A stretch of 64,000 bases of DNA from Halocynthiibacter styelae (GTDB lineage Bacteria; Pseudomonadota; Alphaproteobacteria; Rhodobacterales; Rhodobacteraceae), in assembly GCF_016123485.1 (NCBI RefSeq), contig NZ_JADCKQ010000010.1, forward strand, positions 62,001-126,000, read 5' to 3'. Position numbers and translations under genes: made by a program. Below are positions 17,510-26,544 of this stretch, in pieces; within the stretch, counting starts at the first letter, position 1; each line of letters starts with the position of its first letter. The notes under the pieces were generated by a model. That model had not been told where the DNA came from, did no database searches, and was given only the letters and a program-made list of their open reading frames with translations.

Positions 17510-18665
17510 CGAATCTTCTCGGAGCAGGGGAAATTTCAACAACCTGGCCATCGCGGATGGTTGCAACTGCCAGGGCACGCTGGGTGGACCCGTCTGGCAG
17601 CAGACGGAAGACACCGTTTACGCCAACAAAGCCGGAAGCCCGTGTCAGGGATGGAATGGTCAGCGCATCATTGCGGCCGGTTTTCAGCAGCGCGCCAACA
17701 GCGGCAATACCGTCATAGGCGATACCGGCAAGGGGGTGTGGGGGGGAGCCATATGCAGCGGTGTAGCGGCTCTGGAACGAAGAATAGAGGCGTGTGTCAG
17801 GCACGGTAAACCAGCCGCCCTGAACGCCAGGTTGTGTCAGCATGGTGGCCGGGCGGTCCATACGGCGCAGGCCGATGAACTGCTGGGATGCAGGGGATAC
17901 GCCATTGTCGAGCAGCAGCTGCGTGGTCAGACCCAGGGCACCGGCACCACCGGAGGTGAAGAAGATCGCATTACTGCCGTTTGTGCGTGTCGCGCGGGCG
18001 ATAGCTGGTGTTGCCTGAACAACGCCGTTCTGAGACAGCTCAAACCCGGCAGTCGCAGTAACGGTGCCACCTGCGGCCTGAACCGCAGCGGAGATCGCAT
18101 CACGACCACGGGTTTCGCTTGAGTTATTCCCATGCACAACCATCACGCGGTTGCGGCCCTGAGATACAGCATATTGCGCCAGACGGTTTGCCGTGTTGCG
18201 ATAGCTGTTGCCCAGAACAAAGACATTGCCGCCGGCGATGGACGGGTTGTTAGAGAAAGACAGGATGTTCACATTGCGGTTTGCAACGGCAACACCAGCG
18301 GCATTGGCCGCCGGGGCGAAGACCGGGCCAAGGATGATTTTGGCACCATCACGCACCGCAGTGGTCGCAGCGGCAGCAGCACGTTCAGGCTGACCACCTG
18401 TGGCGTAAATGCGCAGATCGATGTTCACACCATCGAGATCGGCAATCGCAAGACGCGCTGCGTTTTCCAGCGCAGTCGCAAGCGCCGCATCAGAGCCGCG
18501 TTGTGATTCGTGTGGAATTAGCAAGGCGACAGGCACAGCACGGCTGGTATTCACAGAAGGACCAGCGCCGCCCCCGGTATCAATACAGGCGGAAAGCGCA
18601 AAAAAAGAGAATAAAGCAACGGTTCTGGTGACTGAACCACGCAGAAAGGTGAAAACAGCAGACAT
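17493..18665 (-). CDS. LpoA-like penicillin-binding protein activator (periplasmic-binding-fold lipoprotein)
   Basis: A 390-residue lipoprotein with signal peptide and lipobox FFALSAC (Cys at residue 27). The rest is a type I periplasmic-binding fold (Peripla_BP_6), as in the C-terminal domain of LpoA. VALLIPHESQRGSDAALA opens the domain and HGNNSSETRGRDA lies mid-protein. In alphaproteobacteria these are annotated as PBP activators and lie divergent from rsmI, as here. Direct activation of PBP1A is shown for E. coli LpoA only. It is divergent from rsmI with 93 bases between. Confidence 0.8.
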   Translation of the reverse strand: MSAVFTFLRGSVTRTVALFSFFALSACIDTGGGAGPSVNTSRAVPVALLIPHESQRGSDAALATALENAARLAIADLDGVNIDLRIYATGGQPERAAAAATTAVRDGAKIILGPVFAPAANAAGVAVANRNVNILSFSNNPSIAGGNVFVLGNSYRNTANRLAQYAVSQGRNRVMVVHGNNSSETRGRDAISAAVQAAGGTVTATAGFELSQNGVVQATPAIARATRTNGSNAIFFTSGGAGALGLTTQLLLDNGVSPASQQFIGLRRMDRPATMLTQPGVQGGWFTVPDTRLYSSFQSRYTAAYGSPPHPLAGIAYDGIAAVGALLKTGRNDALTIPSLTRASGFVGVNGVFRLLPDGSTQRALAVATIRDGQVVEISPAPRRFGGSGS

Positions 18666-18758
18666 GGGGTTTCCTCGGTTCCTCGGACAGAAGATAAAGC
18701 AGATGTTCAGGGTATGCGTTTGCTGCCTGACTGTAAACGCGCCACCAGGGGGAAAATT

Positions 18759-19640
18759 ATGACCGATGTTACCAAAGCACAGGCTTCAACCAACGCGGGC
18801 GGTATTACCTTTGTTGCAACCCCGATTGGCACAGCACGCGATATCACCCTGCGGGCACTGGATGTTTTGCGGGATGTGGATGTTCTGGTGGCCGAAGATA
18901 CACGCACCCTGCGCAAGCTGATGGATATTCACGCGGTCCCGGTGAACGGGCGCCCCATGATTGCTTATCATGATCACAACGGCGGTGCGGTGCGGCCACG
19001 TCTGATGGGGCTTTTGCGGGAAGGCAAATCTATTGCTTATGCGTCAGAGGCAGGCACGCCTCTGGTGGCGGATCCTGGCTATGGGCTGGCGCAGGAAGCG
19101 TTGGATCAGGGCTTTGCGGTGACATCTGCCCCCGGGCCTTCTGCCGTGATCACGGCGCTGACGATTGCCGGGCTGCCGACGGACCGGTTTTTCTTTGCCG
19201 GGTTTGCACCGAATGCATCGTCGGCGCGCAAAGGGTTTATTGAGGAAACCCGCGAAATTCCCGGAACACTTGTGTTTTATGAATCTCCGAAACGCCTGGC
19301 GGCTTTTCTTTCCGATGCTTCCGAGGTTCTGGGGGATCGACAGGCGACGGTTTGCCGGGAACTGACCAAGAAGTTTGAAGAAGCCCGGCGCGGGAAGTTG
19401 TCAGAACTGGCCGCGCACTATCAGGAAAATAAAGCCAAAGGCGAAGTTGTTGTGGTGATTGATCGCAACCGTTCAGATTCTGTTAATGCTGAAACGCTAG
19501 AAGACAGCTTGCGTCAGGCGCTGAAAACCATGCGGGTGCGCGATGCTGCGGATGCGGTGTCGAAGGCCCATGGGGTTGCCCGGCGCGATGTCTATCAGTT
19601 GGCGATTGAGATGAACAAAGAAGACCGGGACAGTGACTGA
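18759..19640 (+). CDS. rsmI: 16S rRNA (cytidine-1402 2'-O)-methyltransferase
   Basis: A 293-residue SAM-dependent methyltransferase of the tetrapyrrole-methylase fold. FVATPIGTARDITLRALDVL opens the protein, then YHDHNG, SEAGTPLVADPGYGL and PGPSAVITAL follow. The ATG at 18759 is chosen because it has the ribosome site AGGGGGAAA; an earlier in-frame ATG adds 15 unlikely residues. RsmI methylates C1402 in the decoding centre. The last bases overlap the GTG start of yraN. Confidence 0.93.
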   Translation: MTDVTKAQASTNAGGITFVATPIGTARDITLRALDVLRDVDVLVAEDTRTLRKLMDIHAVPVNGRPMIAYHDHNGGAVRPRLMGLLREGKSIAYASEAGTPLVADPGYGLAQEALDQGFAVTSAPGPSAVITALTIAGLPTDRFFFAGFAPNASSARKGFIEETREIPGTLVFYESPKRLAAFLSDASEVLGDRQATVCRELTKKFEEARRGKLSELAAHYQENKAKGEVVVVIDRNRSDSVNAETLEDSLRQALKTMRVRDAADAVSKAHGVARRDVYQLAIEMNKEDRDSD

Positions 19641-19998
19641 CAAAGCGGCGAAAGGGCGGACAGCCTATTACGCGGGGCTTGCCGCCGAAGATCAGGTCGC
19701 AAAGCATTATACGCGGCTGGGCGCTGAGGTGCTGGACACCCGCTGGCGGGGCGAAGGGGGCGAGATTGATCTGATCCTGCGGCTCGCCGGGATCACGATC
19801 TTTGTTGAAGTGAAGAAAAGTCGCGATATGACATCCGCCGCAGACATGCTGTCGGCCACGCAGGTGACCCGGATCATGGTCGCTGCGGGGGAATATATGG
19901 CGGTGAAGGGCCTGATGGGCGATATGCGTGTTGATGCGGCACTGGTGGATCAGCAGGGCGCGATTGAGGTGATTGAGAATATCACGCTGGATTTCTGA
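19633..19998 (+). CDS. YraN/UPF0102-family endonuclease-like protein
   Basis: A 121-residue protein starting at GTG 19633, overlapping the rsmI stop by eight bases (GTGACTGA). The UPF0102 core is present: GLAAEDQVAKHYTRLGAEVL, then RWRGEGGEIDLI and FVEVKK, which match the E, D and ExK residues of the PD-(D/E)XK nuclease fold. Its biological role is unsettled. The rsmI-yraN pair is conserved across many bacteria. Confidence 0.88.
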   Translation: MTDKAAKGRTAYYAGLAAEDQVAKHYTRLGAEVLDTRWRGEGGEIDLILRLAGITIFVEVKKSRDMTSAADMLSATQVTRIMVAAGEYMAVKGLMGDMRVDAALVDQQGAIEVIENITLDF

Positions 19999-20094
19999 GG
20001 AAATTCATCACGTTTTTGTTGCGCCCCATTGATCCTGCCTGCCTGGCGGTCCATGTATTCACGACCAGAATTTGCCTGTCAGAAGGGGCCTCTC

Positions 20095-21030
20095 ATGAAA
20101 ATCGCGTTTCAGATGGATCCGATCCAGTCCGTGGACATCAATGGGGACAGCAGTTTCCGCCTGGCGGAAGAAGCCCAGGCCCGTGGCCATGAACTGTTTT
20201 TCTACACGCCCGATAAGCTGGCCTATGAAGAAGGATGCGTGACCGCGCGTGGCCATTCTTTCATCGTGAAACGTGTGCAGGGTGATCATGCGGAACTGGG
20301 TGAAGAAACTGTGGTGGATCTTGCGGATTTCGATGTGGTCTGGCTGCGTCAGGATCCGCCGTTTGATATGTCTTACATCACCACGACCCATATTCTGGAC
20401 CGTATTCATCCGGAAACACTGGTGGTGAATGATCCGTTCTGGGTGCGCAATTACCCGGAAAAACTGCTGGTGCTGGATTTCCCGGATCTGACCCCGCCGA
20501 CGACCATCGCACGTGATCTGGAAACCCTGAAGGCGTTTAAGGAAAAACACGGCGATATCATCCTGAAGCCGCTTTACGGCAATGGCGGTGCGGGCGTGTT
20601 CCGCCTTGGTCCGGATGATCGCAATATGACCTCGCTGCACGAACTGTTCGCGGGCATTAACCGTGAACCGCTGATCGTGCAGAAGTTCCTGCCGGTGGTG
20701 TCCAAAGGCGACAAACGTGTGATCCTTGTAGACGGCGAACCTGTGGGTGCGATTAACCGTGTGCCTGCGAAGGGGGAAACCCGTTCCAATATGCACGTCG
20801 GCGGTCGCCCTGAGAAATGCGAACTGACCGACCGGGATCGTGAGATCTGTGAGCGGATCGGGCCGCTTTTGAAAGAAAAGGGTCAGGTCTTTGTCGGGAT
20901 CGATGTGATCGGTGACTGGCTGACCGAGATTAACGTGACCTCGCCCACCGGTATTCAGGAACTGGAACGCTTTGACGGTGTGAACATCGCCGCCAAAATC
21001 TGGGAAGCGATTGAGGCGAAGAAAGCCTGA
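20095..21030 (+). CDS. gshB: Glutathione synthetase
   Basis: A 311-residue ATP-grasp enzyme that ligates glycine to gamma-glutamylcysteine. The start [17 protein letters not shown] is the family N-terminus and follows a GAAGGGG ribosome site. [35 protein letters not shown] (ATP binding) and [20 protein letters not shown] (metal and glutathione binding) are typical. Its TGA is followed immediately by the TCA that is the opposite-strand stop of the yifB gene. Confidence 0.95.
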   Translation: MKIAFQMDPIQSVDINGDSSFRLAEEAQARGHELFFYTPDKLAYEEGCVTARGHSFIVKRVQGDHAELGEETVVDLADFDVVWLRQDPPFDMSYITTTHILDRIHPETLVVNDPFWVRNYPEKLLVLDFPDLTPPTTIARDLETLKAFKEKHGDIILKPLYGNGGAGVFRLGPDDRNMTSLHELFAGINREPLIVQKFLPVVSKGDKRVILVDGEPVGAINRVPAKGETRSNMHVGGRPEKCELTDRDREICERIGPLLKEKGQVFVGIDVIGDWLTEINVTSPTGIQELERFDGVNIAAKIWEAIEAKKA

Positions 21031-22551
21031 TCAGGACACTACTTTTTCGCGGGGGGCGATCAGACGATAACTGACGGCCTCTGCGATGTGGTACTCGAAA
21101 ATATCCGGGCTGCCTTCCAGATCTGCGATGGTCCTGGCGACGCGCAGAACCCGGTGATAGCCCCGCGCCGACAGGCCAAATTTATCAGAAAACCGGTTCA
21201 GAAGATCGCGCCCGGCCTGATCGGGTGACGCGTATTCCTCAAGCAGTCGTCCTTCGGCCATGGCGTTGCTGGAAATGCCGGGGTGATCCGCATAGCGCGC
21301 GGTCTGAATGTCGCGGGCCTTTGCGACGCGCGCGGCGATATCAGCTGAGCCTTCCCCATCCTGCACCGATGACAGATCCTGCCAGGCCACCGGCGGAATT
21401 TCCACGCGCAGATCGAAACGATCCATCAGCGGGCCTGACACGCGGCCCATATATTTTTCACCACAGACCGGGGCCTGATTGCAGGCGCGGCCCGGATCCA
21501 TCAGGTGACCACATTTGCAGGGGTTTGCTGCCGCGACCAGCATGAAACGGCAGGGATAGCGCACGTGGGCATTGACGCGGGCCACAGTAATGGCACCGGT
21601 TTCCAGGGGCTGGCGGAGGGTATCAAGCACCATTGAAGGGAACTCGGGAAATTCATCCATGAACAAAACACCATTATGGGCAAGGGACACTTCGCCGGGT
21701 TTCGCATCACGCCCGCCACCCGACAGCGCGGCGACGGATGCGGTGTGATGCGGTTCGCGGAAGGGGCGCTGGCGGGAAATGCCTTCACCTGCCTGACCGG
21801 TGAGCGATGAAATCAGGGATGTTTCAAGGGCTTCTTCCGGGCGCAGCGGCGGCAGGATGCCGGGCAGACGGGCCGCCAGCATGGATTTTCCTGAACCCGG
21901 CGGGCCCAGTAGAAAGACGTGATGATGCCCGGCGGCGGCGATTTCCATGGCGCGTTTGCCCCGGTATTGGCCTTTGATATCGCGGAAATCCTTGCTGATT
22001 TCGGCGTCCTGCACCATGCCGGGACGGGCGGCGTCAAGCGGGCTTTGCCCCGTCAAATGGCGGATGGCGGCGTGCAAGTTTGCAGGCGCAAACACCGCAT
22101 CGGCGTTGATCCAGGCCGCGCCTGCACCAGAGGCCAGGGGGCAGATCAGGCTGCGCCCGGTTTCAGATGCGGTCAGGGCGGCGGGCAGGGTGCCGGGCAC
22201 GTCGATCAGTTTGCCATCAAGGGAAAGTTCGCCAAGGGCGATGGTATTTTCGACCTTATCTTCGGGCAGGACCCCCATCGCGGCAAGAAGCGCAAGCGCG
22301 ATGGGCAGGTCGTAATGTGAGCCAGCCTTCGGCATGTCTGCAGGCGACAGGTTGATGGTGATTTTCTTTGGCGGCAGGGCGATCTGCAGGGCGGTCAGGG
22401 CGGCACGCACACGTTCGCGGGCCTCAGCCACGGCTTTGCCCGGCAGGCCGACAATGGCAAAGCCGGGCAGGCCCGGGGCGGTGGCGCATTGCACCTCGAC
22501 CAGACGGGCCTCGATCCCTTCAAAGGCCACCGTGAATGCGCGCGCCACCAT
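21031..22551 (-). CDS. comM: YifB/ComM-family Mg-chelatase-like AAA ATPase
   Basis: A 506-residue protein with an N-terminal ChlI-like Lon-protease-fold domain (PGLPGFAIVGLPGKAVAEAR), a central AAA+ module with Walker A FLLGPPGSGKSMLAARLPG and Walker B VLFMDEFPEF, and a C-terminal domain with a zinc-like cluster (CKCGHLMDPGRACNQAPVC). ComM orthologs in naturally transformable species are hexameric helicases for branch migration of incoming DNA; many non-competent bacteria also have the gene. Stop codons with gshB abut exactly. Confidence 0.88.
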   Translation of the reverse strand: MVARAFTVAFEGIEARLVEVQCATAPGLPGFAIVGLPGKAVAEARERVRAALTALQIALPPKKITINLSPADMPKAGSHYDLPIALALLAAMGVLPEDKVENTIALGELSLDGKLIDVPGTLPAALTASETGRSLICPLASGAGAAWINADAVFAPANLHAAIRHLTGQSPLDAARPGMVQDAEISKDFRDIKGQYRGKRAMEIAAAGHHHVFLLGPPGSGKSMLAARLPGILPPLRPEEALETSLISSLTGQAGEGISRQRPFREPHHTASVAALSGGGRDAKPGEVSLAHNGVLFMDEFPEFPSMVLDTLRQPLETGAITVARVNAHVRYPCRFMLVAAANPCKCGHLMDPGRACNQAPVCGEKYMGRVSGPLMDRFDLRVEIPPVAWQDLSSVQDGEGSADIAARVAKARDIQTARYADHPGISSNAMAEGRLLEEYASPDQAGRDLLNRFSDKFGLSARGYHRVLRVARTIADLEGSPDIFEYHIAEAVSYRLIAPREKVVS

Positions 22552-22602
22552 TTTCCCTGCCTCAGTGCTGTTAACCGTGGTTAACGATAGGCGGGGGATG
22601 GT

Positions 22603-23487
22603 TTACGAATGGTAAAGATCCATGAAAGCAGGCCAGGCGGCCGGATCGGCCACGGTTTTGTCGCGGCAGATCTGGTTGCACATGCCAAAAACCCGCCCGT
22701 CAATTTCCATTAACCACGTCGCAGTTTTGCCGGAATAGGGGCAATGGGCGTTCAGGGGTTCACCCAGACAGGTTTTGCGCGCGCTGGGCAGATCGGCCAG
22801 ATCATCAGCCTGCGGCCAGTCACGGCGGGACCATGTCTGACCGTAACGTTCAAGCGGCGTATCCGTTGCAAGGCCAATTGCACGCCACTGGCGGAAGTTC
22901 TGGTCATTCAGATGCAGTTGCACATATTGTTTTGTCGCATCATCCACGGGCAGGTCGAAACCCGCAATTCGGGCGGCGACAGGGGCGTAAAACGCATCCG
23001 CTGCACTGTATGCGCCACAAAGCCAGCCATCATCTGAACCGGTGGTTTTACGCGCCCAGGCAAAGAGACTTTGCAGTTGAATAAGGTCTTTCTGCAGGGC
23101 GTCAGAGATTTCAACGCCACTGTAGGCACGGGCCAGATCCATTGGGCAGTCATTGCGCAGGGTCATGAAGCCCGAGTGCATTTTCGCGACCAGAGTGCGG
23201 GCGACGGCGCGGGCCTTTGGGTCTTTCGGCCAGATGGCGCTGTCCGGGTGGCGAGTGGCGAGTTCTTCCGTGATCGCAAGAGAATCATCGATCGCGATGC
23301 CGTCCGATGTCACCAGCAACGGCACGGTGCAGGCCGGGGCCAATGGGGCCAGTTGTTCGGATACGGGGGCTTCTGCAAAGCTCAGGAATTCGCTGTCAAA
23401 TTCCGCGCCTGAAAGTTTCGCCACAAGCCAACCGCGCAAAGACCAGCTGGAATGAATTCGGTCGCCAAGGATCAATCTGTATGTCAT
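22603..23487 (-). CDS. Glutathione S-transferase with cysteine-rich C-terminal extension
   Basis: A 294-residue protein. Residues 1-80 form a thioredoxin-fold GST N-domain (RLILGDRIHSSWSLRGWLV; a Ser/Arg pair sits at the glutathione-activating position), followed by a helical GST C-domain to ~220. The last ~60 residues are an added module with C240, C249, C270 and C274 (C-x20-C-x3-C: AHCPYSGK and GMCNQICRDKT), resembling a small metal- or thiol-binding fold. I have seen similar fusions in Rhodobacteraceae by memory only. The substrate is unknown. Confidence 0.75.
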   Translation of the reverse strand: MTYRLILGDRIHSSWSLRGWLVAKLSGAEFDSEFLSFAEAPVSEQLAPLAPACTVPLLVTSDGIAIDDSLAITEELATRHPDSAIWPKDPKARAVARTLVAKMHSGFMTLRNDCPMDLARAYSGVEISDALQKDLIQLQSLFAWARKTTGSDDGWLCGAYSAADAFYAPVAARIAGFDLPVDDATKQYVQLHLNDQNFRQWRAIGLATDTPLERYGQTWSRRDWPQADDLADLPSARKTCLGEPLNAHCPYSGKTATWLMEIDGRVFGMCNQICRDKTVADPAAWPAFMDLYHS

Positions 23488-23560
23488 ACCGTCAGGATAG
23501 CGGATCAGGTATTATTTCCAAAATGAATATTTAAAGAATAAATCATCAATATTTGTGATA

Positions 23561-24142
23561 TTATTCCGGCGTGACGTTAACATCTTCCAGATGCCAGAGT
23601 TTACCTTCAACGCGAATGCGACTGACCGACAGATTATCAATATGCTGACCAAAGGCCTGCACCGGCGTATGCTTGGCGGCGCGGGCCACCTGGGTGAGGA
23701 TCGCGCCAAAATGGGCGACGATGATCAGGTTTTTCGTGAGGCAACGATCAATCAGGTTGTCGACCTCGCGGCTTACACGCCAGGCGACATCATACCAGCT
23801 TTCGCCGTCCGGGGCGGGCAGATGGCCCGGTTTTTCCCAGAACTGGCGCGACAGATCGGGATCGCGGGCTGCGACCTGATCAAAGTTCATGCCGTCCCAG
23901 ATACCGAAGTTAAATTCGCGGAGTTGATCAGAATGGTCCATGCGGTGGTGATGGCCCGTTAAGACGTCGGCGGTCTGGCGGGCGCGCAGAAGATCTGAGG
24001 AAATCAGCGTGGATTTTTCGGGCAGATAGGTGTTGAGGCGCTCAATCTGTGCATGATCAGACAGGTCGGCAGGCACATCGCGCCAGCCGCAGAAGGATTT
24101 CTGATGCGTCGGGCCGTGGCGCACAAGCCAGAGGGTTGTCAT
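23561..24142 (-). CDS. Histidine phosphatase, probably alpha-ribazole phosphatase (CobC-like)
   Basis: A 193-residue protein of the phosphoglycerate-mutase-like superfamily. The catalytic RHG motif is LVRHGPTH near residue 6, the second arginine is in SSDLLRARQTAD, the acid is in REFNFGIWDGM, and the second histidine is in IIVAHFGAI. Its ATG overlaps the stop of cobU by 4 bases. That coupling makes a role in the last steps of cobalamin assembly (dephosphorylating alpha-ribazole phosphate) the best guess; the family includes many other phosphatases. Confidence 0.72.
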   Translation of the reverse strand: MTTLWLVRHGPTHQKSFCGWRDVPADLSDHAQIERLNTYLPEKSTLISSDLLRARQTADVLTGHHHRMDHSDQLREFNFGIWDGMNFDQVAARDPDLSRQFWEKPGHLPAPDGESWYDVAWRVSREVDNLIDRCLTKNLIIVAHFGAILTQVARAAKHTPVQAFGQHIDNLSVSRIRVEGKLWHLEDVNVTPE

Positions 24143-24678
24143 GGCAGTTGTCCCTTCAGAATTTGCGGCAAGCCAGCGGTGACGAAAACCACGGTATCGC
24201 TGGTGGCGGCAAGGGCCTGATTGACTTCCCCCTGAAGTTGGCGGAAACGGCGGGCCAGCGCGTTTTCGGGCACGACACCCTGGCCAACTTCATTACTGAC
24301 GATAATCACGGGCGCGGGGCAGTTTTGCAGGGCACGGACCAGTTTATCGGTTTCGGCCTCAATTTCATTTTCAGCAAACATATGGTTCGACAGCCAGAGA
24401 GAGGCGCAGTCAAAAAGCACGATTTCACCCGCCTGAACCTGCGTCAGCGCGCTAGGCACATCCAGGGGGGCTTCGATTGTGTGCCAGCCTGTGCCGCGCC
24501 GGTCCTGATGGCGGGTGATTTTTACCTGCATTTCATCATCGAATGCCTGTGCCGTGGCGATATAAAGGTGCTTGTCAGACCAGGCCTCGGCCAGACCTTC
24601 AGCAAAGCGGCTTTTGCCTGAGGCCGCGCCGCCAAGCACGAATGTCAGATGGGGAAGATGGGTGAATTCAGTCGTCAT
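24139..24678 (-). CDS. cobU: Adenosylcobinamide kinase / guanylyltransferase
   Basis: A 179-residue CobU/CobP protein from ATG 24678, which has the ribosome site GAGGATT; another in-frame ATG lies three codons upstream. The P-loop FVLGGAASGKSRFAEGL is at the N-terminus, and the CobU hallmarks YIATAQAFDDEM, RRGTGWHTIEAP and LFDCASLWLSNHMF follow. It phosphorylates adenosylcobinamide and adds GMP during cobalamin synthesis or salvage. Other cob genes are not in the window. Confidence 0.9.
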   Translation of the reverse strand: MTTEFTHLPHLTFVLGGAASGKSRFAEGLAEAWSDKHLYIATAQAFDDEMQVKITRHQDRRGTGWHTIEAPLDVPSALTQVQAGEIVLFDCASLWLSNHMFAENEIEAETDKLVRALQNCPAPVIIVSNEVGQGVVPENALARRFRQLQGEVNQALAATSDTVVFVTAGLPQILKGQLP

Positions 24679-24701
24679 AATCCTCATCTGGCAGGGGATT
24701 G

Positions 24702-24740
24702 CGCCTGCGTCAAAGAGAAAATCCGCAATTGACGCAGGCG
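24702..24740. repeat. 12-base perfect inverted repeat in the cobU-coaBC divergent region
   Basis: CGCCTGCGTCAA (24702-24713) and TTGACGCAGGCG (24729-24740) are exact reverse complements around a 15-base loop. The element lies 24 bases upstream of cobU and 76 upstream of coaBC. No T-run follows on either strand, so it is more likely an operator or a structured leader than a terminator. No B12-box sequence is seen. Confidence 0.6.
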
Positions 24741-24815
24741 GGGTGGCTTGAGTTGACGGGCTGTGCGCCCTAAACCTGTGATGTCACCGCATCAGGCGGG
24801 ACGGAAAGGGCAGTC

Positions 24816-26015
24816 ATGCTGGCAGGTAAGAAAATTCTTCTGATCATCGGTGGCGGGATCGCGGCTTTTAAATCGCTGGACCTGATCCGCAGGCTGCGTG
24901 AACGCGGGGCGGAGGTCGTGCCGGTGTTGACAAAAGCGGGCGAGGAATTTGTGACGCCGCTGTCCGCGTCGGCCCTGTCTGCACAGAAAGTGTACCGCGA
25001 TCTGTTTGATCTGACGGATGAGGCCGAGATGGGGCATATTGAACTGTCCCGCGCTGCCGATCTGGTGGTGGTTGCACCGGCGACTGCAGATCTGATGGGA
25101 AAGATGGCGAATGGTCTGGCGAATGACCTGGCTTCGACCTTGCTTATGGCGACGGATAAGCGGGTGTTGATTGTGCCTGCGATGAATGTGCGTATGTGGG
25201 AACATCCGGCGACGCAGCGCAATCTGGCGACATTACAGGGCGATGGCATTTTGGTGTGTGGTCCGGATGAAGGCGCGATGGCCTGTGGTGAGTTTGGCCC
25301 TGGACGCATGGCAGAAGTGCCAGAGATTGTTGAGGGGGTGGAAGCGGCGTTGCGCGATGGTCCCCTGAAGGGCAAACGCATCCTGATCACTTCGGGTCCG
25401 ACCCATGAACCGATCGATCCGGTGCGCTATATTGCGAACCGCTCGTCCGGGGCGCAGGGCACGGCGATTGCCAATGCCCTGGCGGCGTTGGGCGCGGATG
25501 TGGTCTTTGTGACCGGCCCTGCCGATGCTGCGCGTCCGCGGGGTGTTGAGATTGTGGAAGTGCAAAGCGCACGTGAGATGCTGGAAGCTGTTGAAACGGC
25601 TTTGCCAGCCGATGCGGCAGTCTTTGCGGCGGCGGTGGCAGACTGGCGCGTGGCGAGCGCGTCGGACAGTAAGATCAAGAAGGACGGTATGGGCAAACTG
25701 CCAGTTCTGGAATTCGCCGAGAACCCGGACATTCTGGCAACCGTTTCACAGATGAAGGCGGGGCGGCCCGGTCTGGTTGTCGGCTTTGCAGCGGAAACCG
25801 ATGATGTTGTGGCCCATGCAACGGCAAAACGGGAACGTAAACAATGCGACTGGATTGTTGCCAATGATGTGTCCCCAGAGACGGGGATTATGGGTGGATC
25901 TGAAAACCAGGTGGTGGTGATTTCAGATCAGGGTGCCGAGGCCTGGCCGCGCATGGGGAAAGACCAGGTGGCAAAACGTCTGGCGGCAGAGATTTCCACA
26001 GCGTTGCAGGAATGA
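24816..26015 (+). CDS. coaBC: Bifunctional phosphopantothenoylcysteine decarboxylase / phosphopantothenate-cysteine ligase
   Basis: A 399-residue coenzyme A biosynthesis enzyme. The N-terminal flavoprotein CoaC domain (1-~180) has KKILLIIGGGIAAFKSLDLI, the substrate histidine region GHIELSRAADLVVVAPATAD and the clamp PAMNVRMWEHPATQ. The C-terminal CoaB domain has LITSGPTHEPIDPVRYIANR and the VANDVSPETGIMGG ending. It stands divergent from cobU and is followed 61 bases later by dut, an arrangement common in bacteria. Confidence 0.95.
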   Translation: MLAGKKILLIIGGGIAAFKSLDLIRRLRERGAEVVPVLTKAGEEFVTPLSASALSAQKVYRDLFDLTDEAEMGHIELSRAADLVVVAPATADLMGKMANGLANDLASTLLMATDKRVLIVPAMNVRMWEHPATQRNLATLQGDGILVCGPDEGAMACGEFGPGRMAEVPEIVEGVEAALRDGPLKGKRILITSGPTHEPIDPVRYIANRSSGAQGTAIANALAALGADVVFVTGPADAARPRGVEIVEVQSAREMLEAVETALPADAAVFAAAVADWRVASASDSKIKKDGMGKLPVLEFAENPDILATVSQMKAGRPGLVVGFAAETDDVVAHATAKRERKQCDWIVANDVSPETGIMGGSENQVVVISDQGAEAWPRMGKDQVAKRLAAEISTALQE

Positions 26016-26076
26016 TTTTTCTGAACCAAGCCGCAGCCTTCGGCGAGAGTATTTATAGCAAGATGAAAGAGCAGAG

Positions 26077-26544
26077 ATGGTAAATCCGGTGATTGCTTTA
26101 AAATGGCTTGAGGGCGCGGATCAGGCGCTGGGCCTGCCGCAATATGAAACGCCAGGGGCTGCGGGGGCCGATCTGCGGGCGAATTTTGCGGTGGATCAGC
26201 GGGATGGTGTCATCTTGCAGCCGGGCGCGCGGGTGCTTGTGCCGACAGGGCTGGCACTGGAAATTCCGCAGGGGTTTGAAGTGCAGATCCGGCCACGTTC
26301 CGGCCTTGCGCTGAAGCACGGGATTACCCTGCCCAACAGCCCGGGCACGATTGACAGCGATTATCGTGGGCCTTTGGGCGTGATTGTGCAGAATGGCGGT
26401 GATACGGCCTTTGAGATCACCCACAGCATGCGGATTGCGCAGATGGTGGTTGCGCCTGTGGTGCAGGGGCAGTTTGTGTTGGCGGATGATCTGACGGATA
26501 CAGACCGCGGGGCCGGTGGATTTGGCTCAACAGGTGTTGCATGA
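26077..26544 (+). CDS. dut: dUTP diphosphatase
   Basis: A 155-residue trimeric dUTPase with the five family motifs visible: AGADLRANF (1), [12 protein letters not shown] (2), [17 protein letters not shown] (3), [10 protein letters not shown] (4) and the glycine-rich C-terminal arm [10 protein letters not shown] (5). It removes dUTP and supplies dUMP. Its stop overlaps the ATG of the next gene by four bases, coupling it to a MoeB-type enzyme. Confidence 0.95.
   Translation: MVNPVIALKWLEGADQALGLPQYETPGAAGADLRANFAVDQRDGVILQPGARVLVPTGLALEIPQGFEVQIRPRSGLALKHGITLPNSPGTIDSDYRGPLGVIVQNGGDTAFEITHSMRIAQMVVAPVVQGQFVLADDLTDTDRGAGGFGSTGVA

Noticed and set aside
24679-24815. Possible cobalamin riboswitch upstream of cobU or coaBC
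   Set aside because: No B12-box (GCCACTG-like) sequence or extended leader; only a 12-bp inverted repeat is seen.
26016-26076. Another copy of the GC-rich repeat upstream of dut
   Set aside because: The sequence CTTCGGCGAGAGTATT shares only a vague GAGTAT-type core with the two real copies and no paired G/C blocks.
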